Origin: Candidatus Pseudomonas phytovorans
GTDB lineage: Bacteria; Pseudomonadota; Gammaproteobacteria; Pseudomonadales; Pseudomonadaceae
Assembly (NCBI GenBank): GCA_029202525.1
Contig: CP119325.1
Location: forward strand, 4,128,001 to 4,192,000
Direction: 5' to 3'
DNA: 64,000 bases
Every line of letters starts with the position of its first letter. The stretch's first letter is position 1. Position numbers and translations under genes: made by a program. The notes under the pieces were generated by a model, which was given only the letters and a program-made list of their open reading frames with translations, was not told where the DNA came from and did no database searches. Shown here piece after piece: positions 7,244 to 16,402 of this stretch.

Positions 7244-10200
7244 ATGTCCAACTTTTTCATCAACCGGCCGATTTTCGCCTGGGTGATCGCCATCGTGCTG
7301 ATGTTGGCGGGTGGGCTGTCGATTCTGAAATTGCCAGTCAATCAGTACCCCAACATCGCCGCCCCGGCCATCATTGTCACCGTCACCTACCCCGGTGCCT
7401 CGGCGCAAACCGTGCAGGACACCGTGGTACAGGTGATCGAGCAGCAGCTCAACAACCTCGACGGGCTGCGTTACATCACCTCGGAAAGCAACAGCGACGG
7501 CAGCCTGAGCATCATCGTCACCTTCGACCAGGGTACCGATGCCGACATCGCCCAGGTGCAGGTGCAGAACAAGCTCCAGCTGGCTACGCCATTGCTGCCT
7601 CAAGAGGTGCAGAAACAAGGCCTGCGGGTGGCCAAGTACCAGGTCAACTTCATGCTGATCGTGGGCCTGTACTCCGAAGACGGCTCGATGGACGACTTCG
7701 ACATCGGCAACTTCATAGTCTCGAACATGAAGGACCCGATTACCCGTACCAAGGGGGTCGGCGACTACCTCATGCTGGGCGCCCAGTACGCGATGCGCAT
7801 CTGGATAGACCCTGAAAAACTGGTCAGCTACCAACTGACGCCTCAGGACGTCATCAACGCGGTCCAGTCCGAGAACGTACAGGTTTCTTCGGGCTCGCTC
7901 GGCGGGCTTCCTACCCACAAGGGCGTACAGCTCAATGCCACGATCTTGGGCACCTCGCGGATGCAGACGGCCGAGCAGTTCCGGGAAATCCTGCTGAAGG
8001 TCAATCCGGATGGCTCCCAGGTACGCGTGAAAGATGTGGCCGAAGTCGGCCTGGGCGCAGAAAACTTCTCGATTTCCGGCACCTATAACAGCAAGCCTGC
8101 TGCTGCCATCGCGCTGCGCCTGGCCACCGGTGCCAACCTGCTGGAAACCGTCAAGGCGGTGCGCGAGACCGTTGCCGAGATCGAACCCAACCTGCCCAAA
8201 GGCTTGAAGGTAGTCTTCCCCTACGACACCTCGCCAGTGGTTTCCGCCTCGATACACGAAGTGGTGAAAACGCTGTTCGAAGGGATCGTGCTGGTGTTCC
8301 TGGTCATGTACCTGTTCATGCAGAACCTGCGCGCGACGCTGATCCCGACGCTGGCCGTGCCGGTCGTATTGCTGGGCACCTTTGGTGTGCTGGCGGCCTT
8401 CGGCTTCACCATCAACACCCTGACCATGTTCGGCATGGTGCTGGCGATCGGCTTGCTGGTCGACGATGCGATCGTGGTGGTGGAAAACGTCGAGCGGGTC
8501 ATGGTGGAAAAGAGGTTGTCACCCAAGGAAGCCACGCGACAGTCGATGGGCGAAATCCAGGGTGCACTGATCGGTATTGCCATGGTGCTGTCGGCCGTGT
8601 TCGTGCCCATGGCGTTCTTCGGCGGAGCAACCGGGATCATCTATCGACAGTTCTCCATTACCATCGTCTCGGCGATGGCACTGTCGGTGGTGGTGGCGCT
8701 GATTTTCACCCCTGCCCTTTGCGCGACCATCCTCAAACCTGTCGACCATACCCACCTGGAAAAGCGCGGTTTCTTCGGCTGGTTCAACCGGATGTTCGAC
8801 CGCAACGCAGACCGCTACCAGGCCGGGGTTGCCGGAATCCTCAGGCGCAAGGGCCTGTTCCTGGTCATCTATCTCTGTGTGGTAGGCGCCGTGGTGCTGT
8901 TGTTCACCCGTATCCCGACTGCGTTCCTGCCGGACGAAGACCAGGGCACCATGGTCGTTCAGGTACAGATGCCAGCGAACGCCAGCGCCGAGCGCAACCA
9001 GGTCGTGCTCAACGAAATGCGCGACTACCTGCTGAATGACGAGGCCGCCGTGGTGGAGTCTGCCTACACCGTCAACGGCTTCAACTTTGCAGGCCGAGGG
9101 CAGAACTCGGGCATGCTGTTCATCGGTTTGAAACCCTGGGAGGCACGTAGCGGCGCAGACACCTCGATCTTCTCGCTGGCCAAACGGATACAGGCACGTG
9201 CTGCGCAGATCAAGGACGGTAACGTCGTGGCCATCGTGCCACCGGCCATTCTGGAACTGGGGAATGCCAAAGGCTTCGACATGTTCCTGCAAGACCGCAC
9301 CGGCATGGGCCACGCGCGGCCGATGGAAGCGCGAGACCAGTTCCTGGCGCTGGCCGCAAAGGACCCTCGGCTGATGAATGTGCGGCCAAACGGCCTCAAC
9401 GACGAGCCTCAATACCAGGTCAGGATCGACAACGAGAAGGCCCGCGCACTTCAGGTCAGCATTTCCGACATCAACCAGACCATGAGTACAGCGTGGGGCT
9501 CGGCCTACGTGAACGACTTCGTCGATCGTGGCAGGGTGAAGAAGGTTTATGTTCAGGGCGAAATTCAGTCACGCATCTCACCCGAAGACTTCGAGAAGTG
9601 GTATGTGCGCAATGCCAAAGGTGAAATGGTCAAGTTCTCGTCGTTCGCCAGTGGCTACTGGACCTACGGCTCGCCGAAGCTTGAGCGCTACAACGGTGTG
9701 CCCGCCGTGCAGATTCAAGGTGAGCCGGCCTTGGGCTACAGCTCGGGCGATGCGATGGATGCAGTAGAGGAAATCGAACGGCAGTTGCCCGATGGCATCG
9801 GTTTGCAGTTCACCGGGATCTCGTATGAAGAACGCCTGTCGGGCTCCCAGTCGGGGGCACTGTACGCGCTGTCGATTCTGATCGTGTTCCTGTGCCTTGC
9901 GGCCCTGTATGAGAGCTGGTCGGTTCCGGTCGCAGTCATGCTGGTCGTGCCGCTGGGGGTCATCGGCGCGGTGCTTGCGACCCTGGGCCGTGGCCTGTCG
10001 AACGACGTTTTCTTCCAGGTCGGCCTGCTGACCACCGTGGGCCTGTCGGCAAAGAACGCGATCCTCATCGTCGAGTTCGCCAAGGCTCTGCATGAAGAGC
10101 ACGGCAAGCCCTTGCTGGACGCGGCCATCGAAGCGGCGCGGTTGCGCCTGCGGCCGATCATCATGACTTCGCTGGCGTTCATGCTGGGTGTGCTGCCCTT

Positions 10201-10390
10201 GGCGATTTCCAATGGTGCCGGCTCCGGCAGCCAACACTCCATCGGCACGGGGGTAATCGGCGGCATGGTCACGGCGACCTTCCTGGCGGTGTTCTTCGTC
10301 CCTCTGTTCTACGTGGTAATCACCCGGCTGTTCACTCAAAAGTCTGTAAAAACCACAAACGAAGCCGCCAAGCACGGGGCAGAAGCATGA
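7244..10390 (+). CDS. RND multidrug/solvent efflux transporter (HAE1 family)
   Basis: The 1,048-residue inner-membrane proton antiporter starts with MSNFFINRPIFAWVIAIV, the hallmark first helix of MexB/AcrB/TtgB. The proton-relay Asp pair is present in transmembrane helix 4 (AIGLLVDDAIVVVENVERV) and the relay Lys in helix 10 (GLSAKNAILIVEFAK). Two large periplasmic loops follow helices 1 and 7, as in the family, and length is normal. The start at 7244 has an AAGGAA ribosome-binding site. It is followed with a 4-bp ATGA overlap by the outer-membrane factor, so the two are translationally coupled. Function: export of hydrophobic compounds, probably aromatics and antibiotics, under IclR control. 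Confidence 0.95.
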   Translation: MSNFFINRPIFAWVIAIVLMLAGGLSILKLPVNQYPNIAAPAIIVTVTYPGASAQTVQDTVVQVIEQQLNNLDGLRYITSESNSDGSLSIIVTFDQGTDADIAQVQVQNKLQLATPLLPQEVQKQGLRVAKYQVNFMLIVGLYSEDGSMDDFDIGNFIVSNMKDPITRTKGVGDYLMLGAQYAMRIWIDPEKLVSYQLTPQDVINAVQSENVQVSSGSLGGLPTHKGVQLNATILGTSRMQTAEQFREILLKVNPDGSQVRVKDVAEVGLGAENFSISGTYNSKPAAAIALRLATGANLLETVKAVRETVAEIEPNLPKGLKVVFPYDTSPVVSASIHEVVKTLFEGIVLVFLVMYLFMQNLRATLIPTLAVPVVLLGTFGVLAAFGFTINTLTMFGMVLAIGLLVDDAIVVVENVERVMVEKRLSPKEATRQSMGEIQGALIGIAMVLSAVFVPMAFFGGATGIIYRQFSITIVSAMALSVVVALIFTPALCATILKPVDHTHLEKRGFFGWFNRMFDRNADRYQAGVAGILRRKGLFLVIYLCVVGAVVLLFTRIPTAFLPDEDQGTMVVQVQMPANASAERNQVVLNEMRDYLLNDEAAVVESAYTVNGFNFAGRGQNSGMLFIGLKPWEARSGADTSIFSLAKRIQARAAQIKDGNVVAIVPPAILELGNAKGFDMFLQDRTGMGHARPMEARDQFLALAAKDPRLMNVRPNGLNDEPQYQVRIDNEKARALQVSISDINQTMSTAWGSAYVNDFVDRGRVKKVYVQGEIQSRISPEDFEKWYVRNAKGEMVKFSSFASGYWTYGSPKLERYNGVPAVQIQGEPALGYSSGDAMDAVEEIERQLPDGIGLQFTGISYEERLSGSQSGALYALSILIVFLCLAALYESWSVPVAVMLVVPLGVIGAVLATLGRGLSNDVFFQVGLLTTVGLSAKNAILIVEFAKALHEEHGKPLLDAAIEAARLRLRPIIMTSLAFMLGVLPLAISNGAGSGSQHSIGTGVIGGMVTATFLAVFFVPLFYVVITRLFTQKSVKTTNEAAKHGAEA

Positions 10391-11793
10391 AAAACAAACC
10401 GATGAATTGCGCCCTGGGCGCTCTGCTGTTGACCGTCAGCGGTTGCTCGCTGATACCGCACTACGATCGACCGCCAGCGCCCGTTGCTCATGCCTACAGC
10501 GTACCTTCGGAGGCCGGTTCGCCGAGCGTCACCTGGCAGCAGCTGTTGCGCAGCGAATCCCTGCAGGCGCTGATCAAGGAAGCATTGGCCAACAACCTGG
10601 ACTACCGCGTGGCTGCCCTTAACATCGAGCGGGCCCAGGCGCTCTATCGCATTGAACGTGCCGACCTGTTGCCCTCGATCAACGCAACCGGTGCCGGTGC
10701 GAGTCAACGGCTACCCCGTGACCTGAGCGCCACCGAGCGCACAGAGACGACGCACAACTACAGTGCCGGCCTGGGTTTCACCGCGTATGAGCTGGACTTC
10801 TTTGGCCGGGTTCGCAGCCTGAACCAACAGGCGCTGGAGACTTACTTCGCTACGGTAGAGGCCAAGCGCAGTGCCAAGCTTTCGCTGGTCGCCCAGGTTG
10901 CGGCGGCGTATTTCCAACTGCAGGCAGACCAGCAACTGCTGGCCGTCGCCCAGCGCACACTGGACAGCCAGCAGCAGAGTTATGCACTGGTCGCCAGCAG
11001 CTACGAGCAAGAGGTCGCGACCGAGCTGGACCTGAGCCAGGCACTAAGCACGGTAAAGACGGCCGAATCGGCCAAGGCACGCTACCAACGCCTGGTAGAA
11101 CAGGACAAGAACGCCCTGGTGCTGCTGGTGGGCAAGCCGCTACCCGAAACGGCCTTCACGGCCATCTCAGCGGACGCGTTTACGCTAAAGGACGACCTGC
11201 CGGCCGGAATGCCATCCGAACTGCTGACCTTGCGGCCGGACATCCTGGCCGCCGAGCACCAGCTCAAGGCCGCCAATGGGAATATCGGTGCAGCCAGGGC
11301 CGCGTTCTTTCCAAGCATCAGGCTGACGGCGTCGGCGGGCTCGGCCAGCGCACAGTTGGGCGACCTGTTCGCCGGCGGGCAAGGTGCGTGGTCGTTCGTG
11401 CCAACCATCACGCTTCCGATCTTCGACTACGGCCGAAACAAGGCGAACCTGGATGTCGCCAAGGTGCAGGCGACGATTGAAGTCGCGAACTACCAGAAGG
11501 CGATCCAGACGGCGTTCCGCGAGGTGTCCGACGCACTGGTGGCGAAGGCCTATCTGGACGCACAAGTGCTAGCCGAATACCAACGCGTCCAGGCCAATGG
11601 CAAAAGCTATGCCTTGGCAGACAGCCGTTATCGCGAAGGCGTCGATACGTACCTCAATACGCTGGACGCCCAGCGAAACCTGTTCAGCGCTGAGCAAGAC
11701 CTGATCACGGTGAAGCTGGCAAGCATCACCAACCTTATTTCACTGTACAAGGCACTGGGTGGTGGAGAGGCTGAAGTACCGATGAGCCTGTAA
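10387..11793 (+). CDS. RND efflux outer-membrane channel (NodT/OprM family lipoprotein)
   Basis: The 468-residue protein has a lipoprotein signal ending LTVSGC, with Cys20 as the lipidation site. It carries two repeats of the OEP domain that forms the trimeric alpha-beta barrel. Features include SVTWQQLLRSESLQALIKEA in the N-terminal repeat and FFPSIRLTASAGSASAQLGD in the second. It is the exit duct for the preceding pump and overlaps its gene by 4 bp. The operon ends here with an intrinsic terminator 29 bp downstream. Confidence 0.93.
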   Translation: MKNKPMNCALGALLLTVSGCSLIPHYDRPPAPVAHAYSVPSEAGSPSVTWQQLLRSESLQALIKEALANNLDYRVAALNIERAQALYRIERADLLPSINATGAGASQRLPRDLSATERTETTHNYSAGLGFTAYELDFFGRVRSLNQQALETYFATVEAKRSAKLSLVAQVAAAYFQLQADQQLLAVAQRTLDSQQQSYALVASSYEQEVATELDLSQALSTVKTAESAKARYQRLVEQDKNALVLLVGKPLPETAFTAISADAFTLKDDLPAGMPSELLTLRPDILAAEHQLKAANGNIGAARAAFFPSIRLTASAGSASAQLGDLFAGGQGAWSFVPTITLPIFDYGRNKANLDVAKVQATIEVANYQKAIQTAFREVSDALVAKAYLDAQVLAEYQRVQANGKSYALADSRYREGVDTYLNTLDAQRNLFSAEQDLITVKLASITNLISLYKALGGGEAEVPMSL

Positions 11794-11821
11794 CAACCCG
11801 CGCAAAGCAGTTCCTCCCTTT

Positions 11822-11848
11822 GGGCTCGATTTATTCGAGCCCCTTTTT
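11822..11848 (+). terminator. Intrinsic terminator of the RND efflux operon
   Basis: GGGCTCGA (11822-11829) pairs perfectly with TCGAGCCC (11835-11842) across TTTAT and is followed by CTTTTT. It directly follows the outer-membrane factor stop codon. Confidence 0.9.
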
Positions 11849-12108
11849 ATACGTCAACATCAGAAGTAGGGGTATCGCGGGGTATTTTTGGGGGTGTTTT
11901 TCGATTTCATCCATAGCACGCCGTTGCTGCAATGGAGTCGCCAGGTGCGGTCGTCGTTCCATTGGCGCAATCGGATTGAACAGCCAAAACAGCGCGACCT
12001 GAGCGGGGTAAGCTGATTTTATGAAATCGGATCGACCTATGGCGCCCACGGGACATCCCATGAAAAGGACTTACCTATCAAACCAGGCACCCGGGAGGCG
12101 CGCTGCTC
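11849..12108. other. Intergenic stretch, nothing recognised
   Basis: About 260 bp between the efflux terminator and the MscS-type gene. I see no credible gene, RNA or repeat. The open frame on the minus strand here has no ribosome-binding site or family resemblance. Confidence 0.4.
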
Positions 12109-13227
12109 ATGAATGACCGCATCATAACCCTGTTCACCGACACCACCCTGTTCGGCATTTCCATCCTCAACCTGCTGCTGGCTCTGGCTGTTGCCATCGG
12201 GACCTTTCTGGTCTCCCGCGCCGCCATCAGCTTCCTGCTGCACCGCATCCGTCGCTGGTCTGAACATGACGGTGTGCTCCGCCACGTATTGGCCAAGGTG
12301 CTGACTGGCACCAGCAATTTCCTGCTGTTGCTCGCCTCCTTGCTGGTAGGCCTGAGCATGCTCGACCTGCCGGAGCGTTGGCTGACGCGGGTCAGCAGTC
12401 TGTGGTTCGTGGTCGCCGCCCTTCAAATCGGTCTGTGGGCCAACCGCGCCATCGGCCTGGGCCTTAACCGCTACTTCGCGCGCCATCGCGCCGACGGCCT
12501 GAACCAAGGCAGCGCGCTGGCCACCCTGTCGGCATGGGGCGCGCGGGTGCTGCTGTGGTCGGTGGTGGTGTTGGCGATGCTATCCAACCTGGGCGTCAAC
12601 ATCACAGCGTTCGTCGCTAGTCTGGGCGTCGGCGGTATTGCCGTGGCGCTGGCCGTGCAGAACATCCTCGGCGACCTGTTCGCATCGCTGTCGATCGCCG
12701 TGGATAAACCGTTCGAGGTGGGCGATTTCATCGTAGTCGGCCCGCTGGCCGGCAGCGTCGAACATGTGGGCTTGAAAACGACGCGCATTCGCAGCCTGGG
12801 TGGCGAACAGATCGTCATGGCCAATGCCAGCATGATCAGCAGCACCATCCAGAACTACAAACGCCTGCAGGAACGGCGCGTCGTGTTCGAATTCGGCCTT
12901 TCCTATGACACGCCCACGGAGGCCGTGAAAAAAGTGCCTGCCATCGTCGAAGAAGCAATCAAAGCGCAACAGCAACTACGCTTCGACCGCGCTCACCTGC
13001 GAGGTTTTGGCAAGGAAGCGCTGGAGTTCGAGTGCGTGTACATCGTCAAGGACTCTGGCTACAACCTGTACATGGACATCCAGCAGGCCATCAACTTCCA
13101 GCTGCTCGAGCGCTTTTCCAAAGTGGGTGCAAAGTTCGCCTTACCGGTACGGGCGATCAAGGTCACCGCATTGCCGCAAGAGGCCAACCTCTTGGCGCCC
13201 GGTCGACAGGGCCTGAGCAATTGCTGA
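12109..13227 (+). CDS. Small-conductance mechanosensitive channel (MscS family)
   Basis: The 372-residue protein has about five predicted membrane helices, with the pore helix and beta domain characteristic of MscS. The conserved stretch VASLGVGGIAVALAVQNILG (about residues 168-187) is the pore-lining TM3 signature. It is followed by DLFASLSIAVDKPFEVGDFI and the beta-domain TTRIRSLGGEQIVMANASM. Such channels open under hypo-osmotic membrane tension. It is longer than E. coli MscS because of additional N-terminal helices. It appears to be a single-gene unit, unrelated to the efflux operon upstream, which ends at a terminator. Confidence 0.93.
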   Translation: MNDRIITLFTDTTLFGISILNLLLALAVAIGTFLVSRAAISFLLHRIRRWSEHDGVLRHVLAKVLTGTSNFLLLLASLLVGLSMLDLPERWLTRVSSLWFVVAALQIGLWANRAIGLGLNRYFARHRADGLNQGSALATLSAWGARVLLWSVVVLAMLSNLGVNITAFVASLGVGGIAVALAVQNILGDLFASLSIAVDKPFEVGDFIVVGPLAGSVEHVGLKTTRIRSLGGEQIVMANASMISSTIQNYKRLQERRVVFEFGLSYDTPTEAVKKVPAIVEEAIKAQQQLRFDRAHLRGFGKEALEFECVYIVKDSGYNLYMDIQQAINFQLLERFSKVGAKFALPVRAIKVTALPQEANLLAPGRQGLSNC

Positions 13228-13344
13228 CTTCCACTGCAGAGCCTGGTAACAGGCCGTGATTGATGGCATAGAACAGGTAGTAGAGCTACCAATGCCTCGA
13301 ATGCCGAACCACCCCAGCAGCCCACGCTGCCTCGCATCCAGCAT
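13228..13344 (-). pseudogene. Relic of a cation:proton antiporter (CPA1/NhaP-like C-terminal membrane part)
   Basis: On the minus strand the frame from 13344 reads RGLLGWFGIRGIGS. After a one-base deletion it continues as LYYLFYAINHGL and then PGSAVEV. WFG-RGIGS-YYL-YA-NHGL is the conserved last transmembrane region of NhaP-type Na+/H+ antiporters. No upstream part of such a gene is present, so this is a short, frameshifted remnant squeezed against the 3' end of the mechanosensitive channel gene. Confidence 0.6.
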
Positions 13345-13457
13345 TCCCCGTTCCGCTGCGATTACTCCGTTCGCCGGATGCCCTGGCGAAATGTAAAAAA
13401 AGATTTCTGCGCTTCGCTGTGGTCAGAGTTGATAGACAGCGGTGGAGATGCATAAAC

Positions 13458-13874
13458 ATGAAATTCGCAAAGTTTTGCCAATGGCTATCCAATCACGCGG
13501 GCAAGCCAAGCACGTTTCTGATCGCCGTGGTGTTGATCGCCATGTGGGCAGCCTCCGGGCCCTGGTTCCACTACAACGATACTTGGCAGCTGATCGTCAA
13601 CACGTCCACCACCATCATCACGTTCCTCATGGTGTTCCTCATCCAGAACACCCAAAATCGTGATAACGACATCATCCATGTGAAGCTGGACGAGCTGATC
13701 AGGGCAACCAAATCAGCACACCAGTCGGTGCTTGATCTCGAAGCGCTCGATAATCGGCAAATTCATAAGCTACGCAAGGAATACCGAGCCATGGGCAGCC
13801 AGTGCGAAACCCATCCTGAAAAGCCCGTCGAGCAGCTGGGAGAGGATGCGGCCCGTGACAATCAGCAGCGCTAG
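13458..13874 (+). CDS. Low-affinity iron permease-like small membrane protein
   Basis: The 138-residue protein has two membrane helices (about 18-36, TFLIAVVLIAMWAASGPWF, and 48-66). It carries the motif FLMVFLIQNTQNRDNDIIHVK, the hallmark of the bacterial low-affinity iron permease family (related to fungal Fet4). It continues KLDELIRATKSAHQSVLDLE with a charged cytoplasmic tail. The start MKFAKFC at 13458 has a GGAG ribosome-binding site. Actual iron transport by the short bacterial members is not well established. It stands alone; no iron-regulatory site is evident upstream. Confidence 0.8.
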   Translation: MKFAKFCQWLSNHAGKPSTFLIAVVLIAMWAASGPWFHYNDTWQLIVNTSTTIITFLMVFLIQNTQNRDNDIIHVKLDELIRATKSAHQSVLDLEALDNRQIHKLRKEYRAMGSQCETHPEKPVEQLGEDAARDNQQR

Positions 13875-14005
13875 ATCTGCTTATGGCCAGATGGATTCAG
13901 CGAAGCTCCCAAGGGCGTCGAGGACTGAAGGGCCTTACCGACAGCCTCTGCGAGCGCTTCGATAGACCACGGCTTAAAAAGAGGTGGCGTCAAGCTTAGT
14001 CGTGC
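13871..14005 (-). pseudogene. Possible relic of a response-regulator receiver domain C-terminus
   Basis: The minus frame ends LFKPWSIEALAEAVGKALQ, which resembles the KPF-x-x-x-x-L-x-x-x-V end of receiver domains in hybrid kinases and response regulators. Only about 40 codons are recognisable and nothing upstream continues the domain. Weak evidence from one short motif. Confidence 0.35.
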
Positions 14006-14048
14006 AAAACGGTACGCCCGTACGCTTGCCGATTTATTCACACATTGG

Positions 14049-14945
14049 TCACTGCTGTTTCTTGTTTGCGCTTGGATCGAAGTTGAATATCGTGCGCATA
14101 ACGACGTTGTACATGCGCTCCACCGCGCGCTGGTTATCCTCTGGCCAGCTTTTCGGAGATGGATCTTCAACATAAAATTTAAGAAAGTCTGCGTACAACT
14201 GCAATGCAGCCTTGGCATTGGCCCGATATGCTGGCGAGTCGTAGGCAGGCTTCTGAGTTGGCTCTAGCAAGTTTTGAGGTATGACTGGCCCTGTTACGCT
14301 CGTCTGCCGGGCCTCCCAGCGCATGTAGCGCAGCATAAGCGGCTCACTCCCACCTTCAGCCTTCGCAGTTACTTGAGGCTTAGGGGTTTCAGGAGCAGCT
14401 GGCGCAGGGGTCACCTGGATAGGGACTGGCTGCACTGAGGCAACTCGTTTAGGAGTACAGGTTGGCGGGTGATTAGATTTTAGCTGGTAAGTTTGTCCCT
14501 TAAGCTCAACCGTGTACTTTGCACCGCACTCTGCACAGGTGCGCTCAAAGACAATCAGACCCGCCACGTGCTCAGCGGCCACTCGTGAAAACCGCTGATT
14601 CGAGACGCTACCGCCGTAGCCAACCCCCTCTACAAGCACAGAGTCCAGGAACCTTGCGTTGGTCTGCGCACCAGCCGACCCCGTTTTATTGCCAACTGCA
14701 GCGGCTATTTGTGAATACAATGCTGTGCGATAAGCTTCGGTCGAAACCTTGCTGTTTGGGTTGTAGTCGTTGTGTGGGCCTTCGTCGAGCGTAAAACGGT
14801 CGAAAAATGACCTGCACTCAAGCGCGGCCTTGGTGCCAGCCTTGGCGTAAGAGGAAAAAATCAGGATATGCCCGGATCTACCTTCTCGTGTGCGAATATC
14901 GAGAATCTGATCTGCGAGATAGCTGATGAATTCGTTGTAAGTCAT
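14049..14945 (-). CDS. Hypothetical protein with CxxC motif
   Basis: I do not recognise this 298-residue protein. It has no signal peptide or membrane helix. The N-terminal half (about 1-120) looks globular, starting MTYNEFISYLADQILDIRTR. A CAECGAKYTVELKG segment near residue 137 looks like half of a zinc ribbon, with a possible further Cys at PPTCTPKR. Residues about 175-205 are a Pro/Ala/Thr-rich linker (PVPIQVTPAPAAPETPKPQ). The C-terminal part (SPAYRANAKAALQLYADFLK) is helical. Base composition looks less GC-biased than its neighbours, and the gene is flanked by relics, which suggests acquired DNA. Confidence 0.65.
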   Translation of the reverse strand: MTYNEFISYLADQILDIRTREGRSGHILIFSSYAKAGTKAALECRSFFDRFTLDEGPHNDYNPNSKVSTEAYRTALYSQIAAAVGNKTGSAGAQTNARFLDSVLVEGVGYGGSVSNQRFSRVAAEHVAGLIVFERTCAECGAKYTVELKGQTYQLKSNHPPTCTPKRVASVQPVPIQVTPAPAAPETPKPQVTAKAEGGSEPLMLRYMRWEARQTSVTGPVIPQNLLEPTQKPAYDSPAYRANAKAALQLYADFLKFYVEDPSPKSWPEDNQRAVERMYNVVMRTIFNFDPSANKKQQ

Positions 14946-15262
14946 AACACGTCCTTGAGCGTGAGTTCAGGTAGCCTGGATCCTGATGGCAATTCCAGTG
15001 TCAGTTTTTTGTGTGCGGGCGGTGCTTTACGGGGCTAATCAAGTCTAGCGGAGTCCGGCTGGGTAGATGTCTTGGCCGGACGCATACCCCTTAACGCCCA
15101 GAAAGGACGAAGAAAGGGTGAACATCCTAAAAAGCTACACCATAATGTTATCAAGTCCCAATCGTTGTTATTGGCACTGTGTCTTGGCGCCAGCGCGCCG
15201 CTTGTGCTGGCTGCCACCGACATGAACGACCGACGCGCTCCAGGCACGCAAACGCACGAACC
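14946..15262. other. Intergenic region with a possible signal-peptide relic
   Basis: This 317-bp gap has no intact gene. On the plus strand around 15145-15225 a frame reads SQSLLLALCLGASAPLVLAA, a plausible export signal with cleavage site. It lacks a proper start and ribosome-binding site and soon runs antisense into the AraC gene. It may be the 5' end of a lost secreted protein; support is weak. Confidence 0.3.
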
Positions 15263-16225
15263 CTACCGTCTGGCTCGCTTCACCTCACCCGCCGAACCAC
15301 TGCGGCGAGTGAGCGAAGGCACCTCGCCGAAAAGATCACGATAGGCCCCCGCGAAGTGCCCTAGGTGCGTAAAGCCAACATCGCAGGCCACCCTGGCCAC
15401 GGTGAATTGCTCGACGGACGTGCACTGCAGGCGGTGACGCGCGGCATTCAAGCGCAAGGCTCGTAGATACTCGACTGGGCGCAAACCGGTGACGCTGAGA
15501 AAACTGCGCTGTAGGGTGCTACGGCTGATATTCAAACGCTCGCACACCTGCAACACCGATAAGGGTTCGTCCAGAAAGTCCAATGCCATCTGATGCGTCT
15601 GCCTGACCAGGTAGGCGCTGACTGCGACGTTGCCACAGCGCGTGCCAGCGCCTTTAAACTCCTGCTGCAACAGCACCAGCATGCATTCAAGCAATTGGTC
15701 CTCCACCTGCTCTGGCCCCAACGGCTGGCCCTGTAGCACCACATCCACTATGGCCTGCAACTGCTGGCGTACAGCCCCGAGAAACGACGGGCTGACATTT
15801 AGCCGTGTAGTTCTGTTCAGCCTACGCAGCTCAGGCGCGCTGAACTCCCGATCAGCCAGTTGCTCAAGGCGTTGGGCATCAACGCTAACCGCCAGCAAGT
15901 CCATGCCTTCGACGGCATGCACGAAGAACTCCTGACCACTGTGAAGAAGGGTGACATCCGCGTCACCGACGCTATTGCCCTGAAACACACCTGCCCGTCC
16001 ACCGCACGCCGGTATCGCCAGACAAAATCTGCGCGCTGGCGCAGCCCCATGCTGGACCACACGCTTATCCAGGCATTCGCGAAAGATCTGGAACCGGTCT
16101 GCTGTAAGGTGGGTGAGCTCAGTATGGGCGCTTCCGGCACTCATCTGGTCGTAAGTCTGTTGCCATCCGACGATGGCATTGGCGTGAGCATTGACGTCAT
16201 CGAAGCGCTGCCGTTGGGCGTGCAT
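15263..16225 (-). CDS. AraC-family transcriptional regulator
   Basis: The 320-residue protein has two C-terminal AraC helix-turn-helix motifs (about residues 215-310): LSVLQVCERLNISRSTLQRS and VARVACDVGFTHLGHFAGAY. The N-terminal opening QRFDDVNAHANAIVGWQQ resembles the ethanolamine-operon regulator EutR and related AraC proteins, so it may sense a small amine- or aldehyde-related effector. The next gene on the same strand upstream is an aldehyde dehydrogenase (stop at 16403), separated by a terminator at 16348-16365. Regulation of that dehydrogenase is possible but unproven. The ribosome-binding site before 16225 is poor. Confidence 0.88.
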   Translation of the reverse strand: MHAQRQRFDDVNAHANAIVGWQQTYDQMSAGSAHTELTHLTADRFQIFRECLDKRVVQHGAAPARRFCLAIPACGGRAGVFQGNSVGDADVTLLHSGQEFFVHAVEGMDLLAVSVDAQRLEQLADREFSAPELRRLNRTTRLNVSPSFLGAVRQQLQAIVDVVLQGQPLGPEQVEDQLLECMLVLLQQEFKGAGTRCGNVAVSAYLVRQTHQMALDFLDEPLSVLQVCERLNISRSTLQRSFLSVTGLRPVEYLRALRLNAARHRLQCTSVEQFTVARVACDVGFTHLGHFAGAYRDLFGEVPSLTRRSGSAGEVKRARR

Positions 16226-16344
16226 AACCTAACCGTTACTTTAAAATTATTGTTCGAGTAAGAAGACGCAAGGCTCGGGCCAATTTCATGACCGCCTGGC
16301 GCGCCACTGCTGCACGCTTGGCTCAGGTGGATATCGAGGCATGG

Positions 16345-16367
16345 AAAGGGGCGCCGAAGCGCCCCTT
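16345..16367 (-). terminator. Intrinsic terminator after the aldehyde dehydrogenase gene
   Basis: On the minus strand GGGGCGC-TTCG-GCGCCCC forms a stable tetraloop hairpin (16348-16365) followed by TTTCC. It lies 38 bp past the dehydrogenase stop and separates it from the AraC gene. Confidence 0.75.
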
Positions 16368-16402
16368 GGTGTTTCCATTTCGCCTCCCCAAAAGGCGGTG
16401 CA

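Noticed and set aside
11831..12061. 76-codon minus-strand frame after the efflux terminator, considered as a transposase tail
   Set aside because: I could not find a convincing transposase motif or inverted terminal repeats.
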